64,000 nt of DNA. Origin: Straminergon stramineum. Its lineage: Eukaryota > Streptophyta > Bryopsida > Hypnales > Calliergonaceae. The stretch is taken from assembly GCA_963920665.1 (NCBI GenBank), contig OY987263.1, positions 20,075,430 through 20,139,429 of the forward strand, written 5' to 3'. This document shows, one piece after another, positions 12,545-24,172 of the stretch (its first letter is position 1; each line of letters opens with the position of its first letter). The translations under genes were made by a program, and so were the position numbers. The notes under the pieces are model-generated. The model was given only the letters and a program-made list of their open reading frames with translations, was not told the DNA's origin and did not search any database.

Positions 12545-15047
12545 ACCGCTCATTGTCTAAACGCAGGAATTGTGTGCAATGTAGAACTTCAAACCTCATG
12601 TAGGCATAGTAGAATAACTTTTTTCAAGAAACTTTGAACTTAGAAAAGTTGGTAAATCAAAGTAACTTTCATCTCCAAATTTTTTTTCGAGATTCTAAGC
12701 CTCCAATCAAAATTTTGGGACAAAGTTCAAAAAGGTGTTGGGACAAACCCTTAAAGTATCATTGCATATTAACCCCTCAATGCCCAGGGCCTTTTTGAGT
12801 TTCTTGAAACTTGCTCTAAATTGAACTAAAAGCCAACATTTTCACAAGTTCTATCAATTTTTAAAAATTGTAACCATACAAATTCAAACCTAACATGTCA
12901 AGTTTCAAATGGGAAAAGAAAAGTTAACAATTTCACTTACGAATTGAAAGATTGTAATGTTTGATCATGAGGGTGTTCAAACTATGAAACCAATTTGAAG
13001 TCTTTTAACCCTCTTTTCACATGTCAAATCTAAAAAATTGGTCACTAAAAAAATATGAGGGTTAAAGGGCAGAACATGCATAACCCCAATGAATTTATAG
13101 CTTCTCAAAATTTGTTCTTTTATTTTTCTTAAATGAATTTTTCATGTGATTTTCTTTGTAAGATCTAGTGTCTTTGCGAGCCCTTGATATTGGAAAATCA
13201 GGATTTGAAATGGACACCCTTGCACAAAATATTGAATAGAAAAATCATAATGATTCATTTTCATAATTTGATTTTTGATGCTAAAACTAAACTTCCAAAA
13301 TAATTTCAAAATAAAAAATACTAAAAATAGGAACTTAGTTAGTTTATATTTAACTTCAAAGTTTTGTTGACAAGAGAATTTTGTACCTCAAGCACTTTAA
13401 GGATTAAAGTAGGTATCTCCTTGACCACCACTTCTTACTACTCTACCTAATTACTATTATTATTAGAAGAGTCAAATTTTCGTATTTTCTTCTTGGCAAG
13501 TGAAAGGAGCTTCTAACACACCAAAGAATGCAACATTTGAATATTGTATGCAAAAGTCATGATGGGTCAAATCATTTTTTGATAGAGGTTATAAAATTGT
13601 TCTTCTACATAGGTACATATTGATTTTGAAGATGTACACTAAGTGATGATGGTTTTGGGTTAGTGGTGCATATAAGGTATCTAGGTTATAGTTGCATTCC
13701 ACAATGAGGAAAAACACACATTTGGGACACCCAAAATGTGTTGGATGCCATTAACTTATCGTAAGCTTATTGCGAATTGATTTTGCGATATATTTGAACC
13801 ATTTTTTTCATTTCCATATTGGGACCATGCTACACTAAAAAAATATTTAGTGCCATCCATACCTAGCTATTTACTAAAGGTTGTAATTTTCTGCAGAAGA
13901 TGAATATTTTTACCAAGAATGTAGATATCAATACAATTCGAAGAAAAAAATTCCTATAAACATAGTTGGAAAAAGTATTTGTTAAAGGAGAAATTTATAT
14001 CATTTTAAAATCTATTTGTTGTGGTGACAATGAATACAATTATTAGTGTAGTGAAAGAGATAACACAATTTTTGAAAAAAATTATTCAAATTGAAGCAAG
14101 AAGCCCAATGTGGATTGTTTGGTCATTGTACATAGATATAGTTATTTGATTCACATTTTTTGTATGCATGAGAATGAAAAATTAGGATTAATTTTACATG
14201 CATTTCAATCAACTCATTTTTTGAAAAAAATGATACATTATAGGGTGGTCAAAGTAAAAACATATAGCTTCCCATCGTGGGCCAAAGAGAGGGACTATTC
14301 TGGTCTTTGGGGATTCTAATGTGTCTCTTACTTTCTTACATGGTTCCAATGGAAATCCCAAAGCACCCTTGGTAGAATGAAACAAAGAATGAGCCTTTGG
14401 CCATGTGTAGTGTACTCATTGAATTCATGAAATGGTGACTATCTAATCCAACTCTAAAACTTTGAGTTTCAACTGTTAACTCAATGCAATAAAAACTACA
14501 TTAGAATACAATAAAATTGAATTTGATCTAAAACTAGAGCTTTGAATTGAACTCCAATCTCAATAGTGGATCTACTTACTTTAGTCAATCTACAAAGCTA
14601 ATTCAAGGGGAAGTCGGGCTACACACATGACATGTGTCCATGAGAACTTGTTTCTCTTCAATGTTGTTATTCACGCTACACTATTGTAATAATCATTGCA
14701 TATTAGATCATTTTTGACAAAGTACCTTGTTCACAAGTCTCCTCTTTCTAGGATTAAAGATTTTGAAGAAGTGCACTTTGTGGATGAAATAATGAAAAGT
14801 ATTTCACTTCTTGTTGCACAAAGCCAAAGAAAATGTTTCTTCCAACCCCTCTTTGAATTTTGTCTCTAACTTTTTATTGGAGGATTGGAATCTCAAAAAA
14901 AAATTTGGAGATGAAAGTTAACTTGATTTCCCAATTTTTTTTAGTTCAAAGTTTCTTAGAAAAAGTTATTCTACTATGCCTAAACGAGGTTTGAAGTTCT
15001 ACATTTAACACAATTCCTGCATTTGACTTAATGAGGTATGAGCGGTT
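12545..15047. repeat. ~205-bp inverted repeat pair, arms at 12545-12748 and 14835-15047
   Basis: The two arms are reverse complements with moderate divergence; shared blocks include CATAGTAGAATAACTTTTT and AACTTTCATCTCCAAAT. The left arm stops just before the TTAA element at 12769, as expected if that element inserted beside or into the repeated sequence. The ~2.1 kb between the arms has no recognisable gene. Confidence 0.65.
12769..13407. mobile_element. TTAA-type element, ~640 bp subtype
   Basis: Left end TTAACCCCTCAATGCCCAGG. About 525 bp of the body matches the inverse of 29238-29763, including the GTTTGATCATGAGGGTGT block and the TTGCACAAAAT block. The right end is taken as the decayed CTTTAAGGATTAA near 13395-13407. 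Confidence 0.6.
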
Positions 15048-15282
15048 GAACATCTACTAATCCTAATTTACATATCCTACATGGATTGTTTTACTTCCGA
15101 TCACTCCACTTGTATAAAGAGATTACCTACACATTCTTGCCTCTATAGAGCCTTACAAATGTTTAGGAAGTGAAGGCTGAAAAGTCATAGACCTCTTTGA
15201 TTTTTTCTACTTGGGTCCCCGCTAATTTTGGCTATGGGTTGCCAATGTTTTTATGTAATGGGCCCTTGAACTGGCATATATA

Positions 15283-15664
15283 GTAGAACCACCCATAACC
15301 AGCCACTTAAGCATGTTGTGCATGATGTGGAGTAGTAGAAGGCATTGTTAAATTTTTGCCGTATAGAGAAATAGAAATGATGGACGTTATCAAATTTTCA
15401 TAATTTTTTTCCTTAAACTCAAATTGTTATGAATTTCAGAAGCCAAAAGTTGGCCTGCTCCCATCTCCAATATATAGATTCTTCCATCACTGCTCATCTA
15501 AAGACTAATTTGGCTCTGAAAACGAAGCACATGTGTCATACCAGTTATGGCTAGAAGATGGTTGGAAATCAGAAAACTAATGGTTAATATCTGTCATCTC
15601 TCTGTTGAATTTCCCATTACCTACATATTGACCATGGGTCTTGGCTAGTCATGGGAGGTTCTAC
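15283..15664. mobile_element. MITE-like element, 382 bp, GTAGAACC ends
   Basis: GTAGAACCACCCATAACCAG at the left and its diverged complement (CTAGTCATGGGAGGTTCTAC) at the right form inverted termini. Flanks are TATA and CATA, so a 4-bp A/T-rich target duplication is possible but unproven. The ends resemble the GGTAGACC ends of the element at 61259-61673. Confidence 0.55.
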
Positions 15665-16867
15665 CATAGGTAAGAGCGGCTGTTATCACACGGTATCTTC
15701 ATTTTCTGAAGATTTTTAAGGTGTTATTACGAACTACTGTCACTATGTTGGGCCAACGACAAAGAGGTGTTAAGTGGTTGCAGGAGTGCTCTCAGTTCGA
15801 TGCCACCTCGACTGCCAAGTAGGTTCGGTAGATAGTGGAGCAATCAGATGGGAACAACCGATGATTTACAGTTGACTTAATACCTTCGTAACGCCAAGTG
15901 GGAACATACTTTTAGCTACTCGTGGTTCTTGTCAAATTTTAGGAGTTGGGAGGTTGCCCATCGCGACTCACACACCCCTTGCATATGGAAAATTATTACT
16001 TTCGGTTAATCATTCTCAACTTCATCGCTAAATACATAAGATACTGAAAACATCCCTCAAAATGGGTGACCCATTGCTTATGGTACACTGTACTGTACGA
16101 TTGATTCTCTCTCCACTATGAACTGCTTGCAATCACTTGGGCCTACAAATTGGCATGAATGTTACTTTGTACCAGCCTACCAGGTCTTCTTAACTTTCAG
16201 ATACAACATTAGAAAATTGTAATAAATCCTTAAATAGCGAATTAAAATAGGTCTTAGAAGTACACTTCTTGCTACTACTATATAGATCACTGGAACACAT
16301 CAAAAACACGGATCACAAGGTAGAGCATTACCGGATTAGTCTTCACAACACAAAATGGACCAAACTGAGTGTCGAGTAGCACCAATCTGCCTTGCCCAAT
16401 TCTAGTTCAGAATTCAGAAGTCCAAAAGTTAACCTTGGAAAGTTTATTGAGCCTCTGTTCCAATACAGACTAGTGTACAAGACGGAGAAAGAATGTCTCT
16501 CTAGTCAATTCCCTATACAAGCTTCCCAGAACTATTTCAATTCACTAGTTCACTGATCAAGAATCAGAAAAGAGAGCTCTGATAGTTGCACTGACATTCA
16601 ATCCCGAGTTCTGAAACAATGACCTACATTGACAGACAATTCTGTCGCTAAGATAGTGACTGCCAATAAAAATCTACCTCCAAGACAAGGCATGGAGAAT
16701 AAAGGTCTCCAAACATGTATACCACTGTCCGAATATCCTATTGCCTAAGGAAAGCGGCGAAGAGTGACAACGCTGGCGCTAAGCAAAACCGCGGCGACTC
16801 AAAAAACCGACGATGTCGAAAACGTCAGTGCTGCAAAAAAAAAGAGACTTAACATCCACAGCGAAGC
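15665..16867. other. Downstream flank of the SNF2-RING gene
   Basis: Probably holds the 3'UTR near 16.7-16.87 kb. No other gene seen. Confidence 0.35.
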
Positions 16868-19800
16868 TCACATCCGGAAAAGGTACCGAAGGTCCTCCGT
16901 CGTCAGCCGAGAGCCCTTCTCGCCTCCCCCATTCTCCCCAAAAGCAGATGCCACAATCTGTCTTTTCCGCTCCTGCATCATGCCCACCCTCACGTCAACA
17001 TCGACACCATTCCACCCAACTCCAAACTGTTAACATCATCAGAAAACCAAACGAAAACCCCACCCCCACCCTAAAGACTCTCCAGACGCACATGAAGCTA
17101 CTCACAACATCACAACCTCACCATTCCCACATTGACTGGAAGCAAACCTGCAATGCCAAAATACGATCCTCGATCGTGTTCTTCACCGTAAATCGTGACA
17201 CGTTCACTGTCCGAGTCTGCCCGATGCGATGCGCTCGATCGATTGCTTGATCTTCCGTCGTTGGGTTCCACCATACGTCTAATAGCAGCACGTGACTGGC
17301 GGCCACCATGTTCAGTCCCAAACTCGCGGCTTTCAGAGACATGATCATCACTGTCACCTGCCACATTCACAATATCACCCAAGTTAAGATTCCACCACTC
17401 AATCCACCCACACTCTACGCCTACTACAGTACCTTCGATCACCAAAACACGCATATACCACTACCACCACCATCACATCGGGCCGCACATCGGGCCGCAC
17501 CTCGGGGAGAGTATTGAAATCCGACACAGCTCTATCTCGCGCCACCACCGACATGGTGCCATCCAGTCTTCGATAGCAAAATCCAGCGTCCTTCAATGGC
17601 GTCTCTAGCAGGTCCAGCATGCTCGTCCACTGCGAAAACACGATTGCTTTCTCCGTCGAATCCACCTTCTCCACTGTACTTCCAATCGACTCCGATGCCA
17701 CCGTTAAAACCGACCCCAAGCCCTCACTCTCCTTCATTTCCAAAGCTTCTGATTTCAGAAGCTTTTCCGCTTTCGGTCCCTTCACGATCTTCCCGTCCTC
17801 TACCAGAACGCTCAACTTTGGCAACGCCTGCAATGTATTGATCACCGCATCAATCTTCGATGACGTATTCCAATTTGGTTCCACCTCTGCTCCACCACTC
17901 ACCACGCCCGTCTCTACATCCTCCACGCTGCCACTTACTCCACCCAGGGCTGGATTCTTCAAAGCAGCAAGTGTAAACAACAAAGACGAGTTCAGCCCCT
18001 TCCGGCACTTGGGAAATCGACAAGTCGTGTCATCGCCGTTCCCCATCTGCTCGGATATGCATTGTCTGCAGAACACGTGTCCACATATGCTAACCACTGG
18101 TTCCTCCGGTGCATCCTGGAAACACCCGAAATACAAGATGATCACACATATAAAACCCTTATATTCATCATCTACATCATCCTAACTATCAACTTACATC
18201 TATCAATCACATAGCCGCCACGTTACATATAAGACATAACCCCACCACCTGACCAAGCAATCACGACCTCACAATACTCAGCACAAGCCCCTCCTGCCTC
18301 CCAAATACTCCGTCCTCTTCAAATCCTCGACCAAAAAACATATCTACAGTTCCACCATTGACGAAGTGGCCCGGAACGTCCCCAGCACTACTGCTCCCAA
18401 CCTCTTCACAAAATACCTGACAGATGTGACAAATTGTCCGACCACCTTCCAAACACTGGATCAGCTGCGTGCGTTGAGGAGGGGGCAGCTTCCGAACTGC
18501 CTCTAACGTTGTCTTATGAAAAGCTTCGCTCTTGTGACATTTCTTCACCAGCATCGGGTGATCACACGCCTGCCGCAGCCGCAGTAACATCCAAAGAATG
18601 TTGACGTAATTGTTCTGCACCGTTCCTGCTGCAGCATAAACCTGCATATTCAACCTCATTCAATATTATCAGTTATGCCATCTCGCACACCAACCACACA
18701 TACGCGACTAAACCTAACGGGTCCCAAAATCTCAAGGCTTCGTCACCACGCCCCACTATCGCACTCAGCTCTAAGCATCGCAATGGACAAGGACGCCACA
18801 AACCCCCTTACAACTAACTCACGTCTCATGCAAGACTACCTCCGCATCCTAAAATGCACCGACCAAGAAGTCCACATCGACGGGATCGCTCATAACTGAC
18901 CTGGAACTGGGCCCGAGAATCGGCCTCCAGATTCGAGTAGAAGGACCGCTCCTCCAAGCTGAATTCTGACTGCTGCAGGTTCACAATCCTTGGAGGCAGA
19001 TTCACTATCGGTTTTCCATCTATGAACGAAGCTGCACAACAAAACTCACCCTCAGAAACAAGAACCCCTGCATCCCCAACCAAATTGCATCAAAGCTACA
19101 AGAATTCACATCGCAAACAACGCCTTCAATATGTCTAAACTCGCAGCTCATCCTCTACTGCTCAATTGAAACCGACCTCACCATCCACAATTACCAATCC
19201 CAATCACCCTTTCAAATTCCCTCCACAAACAATTACCACCCCAAAAAATTCCTTGCGTGTCAGCGTAGCACTTACTCTTCGTACGCCTCAGCACTATAGG
19301 TTTCAGGATTGCCTGCAGCTTCTTGTACCCGTCATTTGGATTCCGATTGATGGGCTCCTTGATATCTTGTTGAAACTTCTTGTAAACGTCCCATGGAGCG
19401 TAGCGGAGGAACCGGAAGTAGCTGTACAGGTCGTCAATGGAGTTCTGGATCGGCGTCCCACTCAGACACCACCGCCTTTTGGCCCGCAGACCCCACGCTG
19501 CACGTGCCACCTGCGTCCGATGATTCTTGATGCTCTGAGCTTCATCCAGAACCACTCTGAACCACGCCACCCGTGCCAAAGGCCCCGCGTCGGGAGAAAT
19601 CGAACCGTCCCCGTCTGCCCCCTCCCCTCTGCTCTTGCCTTTTCCTTTCTTCGCCTTCTCAGCCTTCTCTTTCTTGGCTTTTGGCAACCCGACAAACCCG
19701 TACTCTGAACCATTCCTCTTTTCTTCCTCCTTCTCCTCCGTTGGTGGCTTTGGAACCTCCATGCTCACGATTGAGAAAGTAGAAAGCACCACGTCGTACC

Positions 19801-22800
19801 TCGCAATCTCCTGCGGATCCTTGATACGGTTGCTTCCATGGTACACTAGAACCGTCAAGTCTGCCGCCGCAGCAACCTTGTCTCTGATCTCTTGCGCCCA
19901 CTGACGCAAAACACTCGTCGGACATACCACAAGAGTGCCAGCAGCTGGCCTGCCTTTCCCCGATGATCGGATCGACCGACCATCCTCACCTTGCTGCGCG
20001 CTGCCGTTCTCAACAGTTGTCAACGACGCCCACTGGCCTGCTTCCATTTTCCTTTCCGATGCCAGTGGGTGTCCTTCCTCTTCATCACCGTCTAGATCCA
20101 CCATCGAAGTCTCCACCCCCGCACCATTGGAGTCTGATTTTCGAACCGGAGCCCTGTTCTTCAAAATCAGTGAGATCGTCGAGATGGTTTTCCCAAGCCC
20201 CTGGTACCCGCTGGCGGTCAGTAATCACCCCTCGACACTTTCCATGAAGTCGGTCATCAACATCAGAAACTAATAATCACTGGAAGAATATAACGAGAAT
20301 CAACTCTCTGGCAAGAAATCTCACCTGGTCATCGGCTAAAATGCCACCGCAAGGGCCGTTCCTTCCGCTTTCTCTGTGTACCATCCAAGACAGCGCTATT
20401 CTCTGCAACCATATCCCAACCAACAACATCCTCTCGTCAGACTCGCATCCACTTCCACGTTCCAAAAGCATGTCTTCCGTCCTACCACAATCGGAATCGC
20501 ACCATACAAGAAAAAGGTTACGAGAAATTCTGACCTGATGCTTCAACAGTGTCATCGTTAGAAGCTCTTCATCGGGGCTTGTCTCTTCCTGCTCATCTCC
20601 CAATGCAAAGGCCTGACAAGGACAACGCAGTGTGATAGTCAGGATTTCATGACTTCAAATTAACACATCTGCCGTCATTATATATTCCGAGGTAGGACAA
20701 ACCATCCTGAACCATATCAGTGATCCAGCGGATCATCACCAAAAGCATAACCAAATCCCCCAGCACACCGACTTGCAACCGAGCGCATGATTTGTTCAGG
20801 AGGCAATGAAGCCATGGTCTTGCCAAATGGATAATGCACTGTCTACAGAAGGACTAATCACATGTCCCACGATCATCTGGCGCCTTGGCTCCAACCTGAC
20901 AAATGTCTCCTTTACTTTCAGGCGGAAATCAGTACCTGGAAAACGGCTTGGGTTGCTAGCTCCTCGCTCCGCTTCACAGGGTCCACTACGACATGCAAGC
21001 GTTGATCCGCTACAGCAGCCAGTCGCATCCCATTCCTTAACCCTGCGAATGAGCTCATACTCCCGGGTAAAACCCTACCCGCACCTGTGTCGTATGACGT
21101 GCTCACCTCACCAGAGCTAGTCCTCTGAGCCATTTGAGCTCGTATGAAGTCGCTGGCGTAACTATCAACTCTGAACCCTGTCGCTCTTCTCTGCGCTTCG
21201 GTGCCTGGCATAACCCTCATAGGTGAAGCACTGGTTACAGAGGAATCCACATTCCCTGTTGCCGAAGAGTACCTCAATGGGCTCGGATCGCAAGACCGGG
21301 ATCGACTAGACACGAGAGACATTTCACCTGCCTTACTCGCTAAATGGGCATATCGATGGGCCAAACTTGCGTAATGATGACCACTAGGTTGAAGGTGGGA
21401 CCTATCTGCACTTTCTCGTGGCCACTTCCGTTCAGCGGCCCAACTCGGCAATTTCCGTTTTCCTCGCGACATCCCATCTATCTCTCTCAGCTCAGATTCC
21501 TCTTCGTCTCCGTCGCTATCATCGCTCGTTAGATCCACAATGGGGTTGCCCCTCGGAATGCTGGATGCCCGAGGATTTCCGACGATGCTGTTTCGCTCCA
21601 ACGGACTGCTAACCCTGTCTTCATTTCTCGACATGTTGTAACTATCCATAATAACCACCGGAGAACTGGAATTGGAACGACTGGGCCTCGACACCTCTGG
21701 TGACATCCCTTCGGGATACGTCCAGCTCGACGCCAACACAGACCCATCGTTCTGCCGAAGCCTCTCAAATTCCAGATCCTCATCATCCAGATTCAGCGGT
21801 TCGTATAAAATCTGGTTCGTGTACCGCTCCCCGTTTTCGAATGAAATCACTTCCTCGGAAGTGTCTTCGACTCCTGCAGTGCAAGAAAGAATGAATACGT
21901 ATGAGAAACTCCGTGCGTGACATATGCATACAGTTGCATGCTCTCCGTCATAGACCCAAGCATCTCATAAGTCTGATGTCTGCCTCACTATTAATCTTCC
22001 AGAATCAAGGGCAGCAAAATCCAGCAAATGCAATGCTCTCATCTAATCCAGCTATGATTTGGTCACAGAGAATATTTGCAGCACCAACTTCATGGAACTG
22101 GAAATCGATAAAACAGAGCTCATCACCATGCAAATGCCCATCTGCTTCAAAGACAATCATCTCTTATCGGACACCGTTTCAATAGACAAATACAACCGTC
22201 ACAACAAGAACACACATCTCATGAACAAAGAGAACATGCATTGCGCGAATCTTGGAATAAGCCTAGTGCCCCCTGTGAAATCAAACCTTCTCCACTGCGA
22301 TTCAAATCATGAAGCCAATAGCGATCTTGTGTGGCCTCGTTTGCCGAAGGTGCCAGCATCGCGCCATAATGCCCCTCAGGTACTGCAGGTGTATGCGGCG
22401 CTATCTCCGGTTCCAGGTGCCATGAAGGAGGCCCGAGAGCGAGCGTCGTCCCGTCAACGTCCATCTCTTTATTTGATGTGGAGGCGGCCTGGTACTTCTC
22501 AAGCGCCTGGATGAAACTCGAACAATCAGTTCTGGCTCAAAAAAAACTACTAAAGTTATCTGTAACTTGTTCTTCCTCCCGTCAACTTCTGCTCCTAAAT
22601 TCGCTCTTAAAGCTTTGCCAAATGAGCTAAAAATCACAAGCCGCATAAGTCCCAAAGACGTGTGTGTATAATCAAGTCTCGAGACACGCATTAACCAAGT
22701 CAGACACGGTCTGTAATCAAACCCTAAAACCTGCAATCCCAAACAGTCAATAGAGAGGGAAGGGCAAAGACTCGGGAAAAGATGAGCTTCCTCACCGCAG

Positions 22801-22975
22801 CTGGATCCTCCTGGAGTATGTCGAGAAGCTCGTCGAGTCCAATGTCAGGCTCGCCATCCAATTCGATATGAGGATCCAGTGGACTTGTAAAGATAGGTGT
22901 GGAAATCGATGGGCTCTGCGGACCCATTGATCCGGTTACATGTGCATAGTTATTCCTGTTGAATGCAGGAGGCAT
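16868..22975 (-). CDS. SNF2-family ATPase with RING finger (plant FRG/CHR27-CHR28 type)
   Basis: Twelve exons give a phase-consistent 1255-aa protein: 22975-22796, 22506-22287, 21873-20936, 20842-20780, 20612-20535, 20402-20325, 20200-19276, 19031-18901, 18641-18417, 18115-17501, 17357-17148, 16972-16868. Motifs in order: acidic N-terminus ([10 protein letters not shown], ~50-58); a SUMO-interaction-like [16 protein letters not shown] (~244-259); [12 protein letters not shown] (~489-500); Walker A DDQGLGKT split by an intron (~517-524); DEAQ box (~738); SGTPIQN; C3HC4 RING from CHICQ (~942) through ICGHVFC; then the C-terminal helicase lobe with [18 protein letters not shown] and [13 protein letters not shown]. 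The end [11 protein letters not shown] matches the family terminus. Known relatives remodel chromatin and some act as SUMO-directed ubiquitin ligases; the nuclear role here is inferred. The ATG sits right after an acceptor, so a 5'UTR exon lies upstream. The intron after 20780 has an ambiguous donor. Confidence 0.93.
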
Positions 22976-23786
22976 CTGAAAACAAAATGATCGCCAGGTT
23001 AATACTACCTCCTCTTATCTGCTGATTCAAAGAATAACTCAGTTTAACCACTAAATGCCTAGCACGTCCTGTTCTTCCTCTTCCTCAAGACATTGTTTTC
23101 TCTATTGGAAGGTTCTGGGAAATAAAACTGGTATTTGTAAAACCAAAATCCAGTTGGCTTTACATTTGTACAGTTAGCCCCATTACAAGCTTTCCTAACT
23201 GTTAAGTAATCTAATTGTTCATGCACGTCTACGTATTCTCGTTCTTAAAAGTACAACGAAAAGAAAAATTCAAGACTTAATGAACACATTAAAATAGGGA
23301 ATTTAGTGTAATTATTATATCCTGCTCATAAACTAAAAATAAAAGTCAATCATGCAAATTCAATATCTAAAATCAAAAACTCTTGAACATCCCAACCCAG
23401 AGGCGGAAACTCCAAGGCTCTCTCTATTCACAATATATTGAGAAAAACAATCATTTGAATACCAATAATGTTTCCTAGCCTTGGATCCCTTCCCACCATG
23501 CCCAGTTGCCTCATACTTTTATTTTAATCCAAAATTACATTATCTTTCACTTTGTCTAAATCCTTAAGGCTCCACGCATTCATTTGAAGTTCTTAATCTT
23601 GTCATTTTCAGTTAATCTTTCTCTCTCTGGAACACTAACACTCTCAACACCTTTCCTTGGCATTTCCCGTTTCTAAGAAGAAACATTGGTCAATTTTTAA
23701 AATTGAATGCTTCCAAACGGATTCAGCACCTCTCTACCTTCAATGAGGTCTCTACCTAAAATGAGATCTATACCTTAAATGGGGTT

Positions 23787-23833
23787 GTTTGTTTTGTTTG
23801 TTTGTTTTGTTTTGTTTTGTTTTGTTTTGTTTG
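23787..23833. repeat. TTTTG/TTTG microsatellite
   Basis: Alternating TTTGT and TTTTG units directly precede the Helitron-like terminal block. Confidence 0.8.
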
Positions 23834-23848
23834 TTACGGTTGTTACGG

Positions 23849-24056
23849 TTGAGATCTCCGGAACCGTGCGTCCCCGGTCACGGTCTTGGTAACGTTGGAA
23901 AGCCCTTTGCGAGGAGGGGTGCACGGACTTCGTTTCATGGCGTTCCAACTCAAGGCAGAAAAGATATTGAATTTTGAAGATTTTATGAATTAGAAAATTA
24001 GAAAATTACTTTTACTTCTGTTTTATTCTTTGTGGCAACGGCACAGGGCATGCTAG
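23849..24056 (+). mobile_element. Helitron-like 3' terminal block, copy 1
   Basis: This ~208-bp block begins near GAGATCTCCGGAACCGTG and ends GTGGCAACGGCACAGGGCAT followed by GCTAG and then T. A short GC-rich stem-loop-capable tail ending CTRR before T is the classical Helitron 3' end. The same block recurs at 42637-42841 and 54395-54680. The 5' end of the element is not identified. Confidence 0.55.
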
Positions 24057-24144
24057 TTTTTACTAAAGTTAAATCGTATAGACAATGTCTAATCATCATG
24101 CCAAAAAATTCAATAACATATGTTCTAGCACATCTAAGTTTTCT

Positions 24145-24172
24145 CCAATACTGGTAGGCCTTCAGGGGTTAA
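24145..24172. mobile_element. Terminal fragment of a TTAA-type element
   Basis: GGCCTTCAGGGGTTAA matches the right terminus of TTAA elements (compare GGCCTTGGGCATTTAGGGGTTAA at 29741-29763). The left part could not be traced. The minus-strand gene to its right uses bases inside this terminus as its final codons and stop. Confidence 0.5.

Noticed and set aside
17619..18185. 188-codon plus-strand ORF
   Set aside because: It is antisense to the RING and helicase exon of the SNF2 gene and has no domain of its own.
19166..19925. Several plus-strand ORFs over 80 codons
   Set aside because: All overlap the largest SNF2 exon on the opposite strand.
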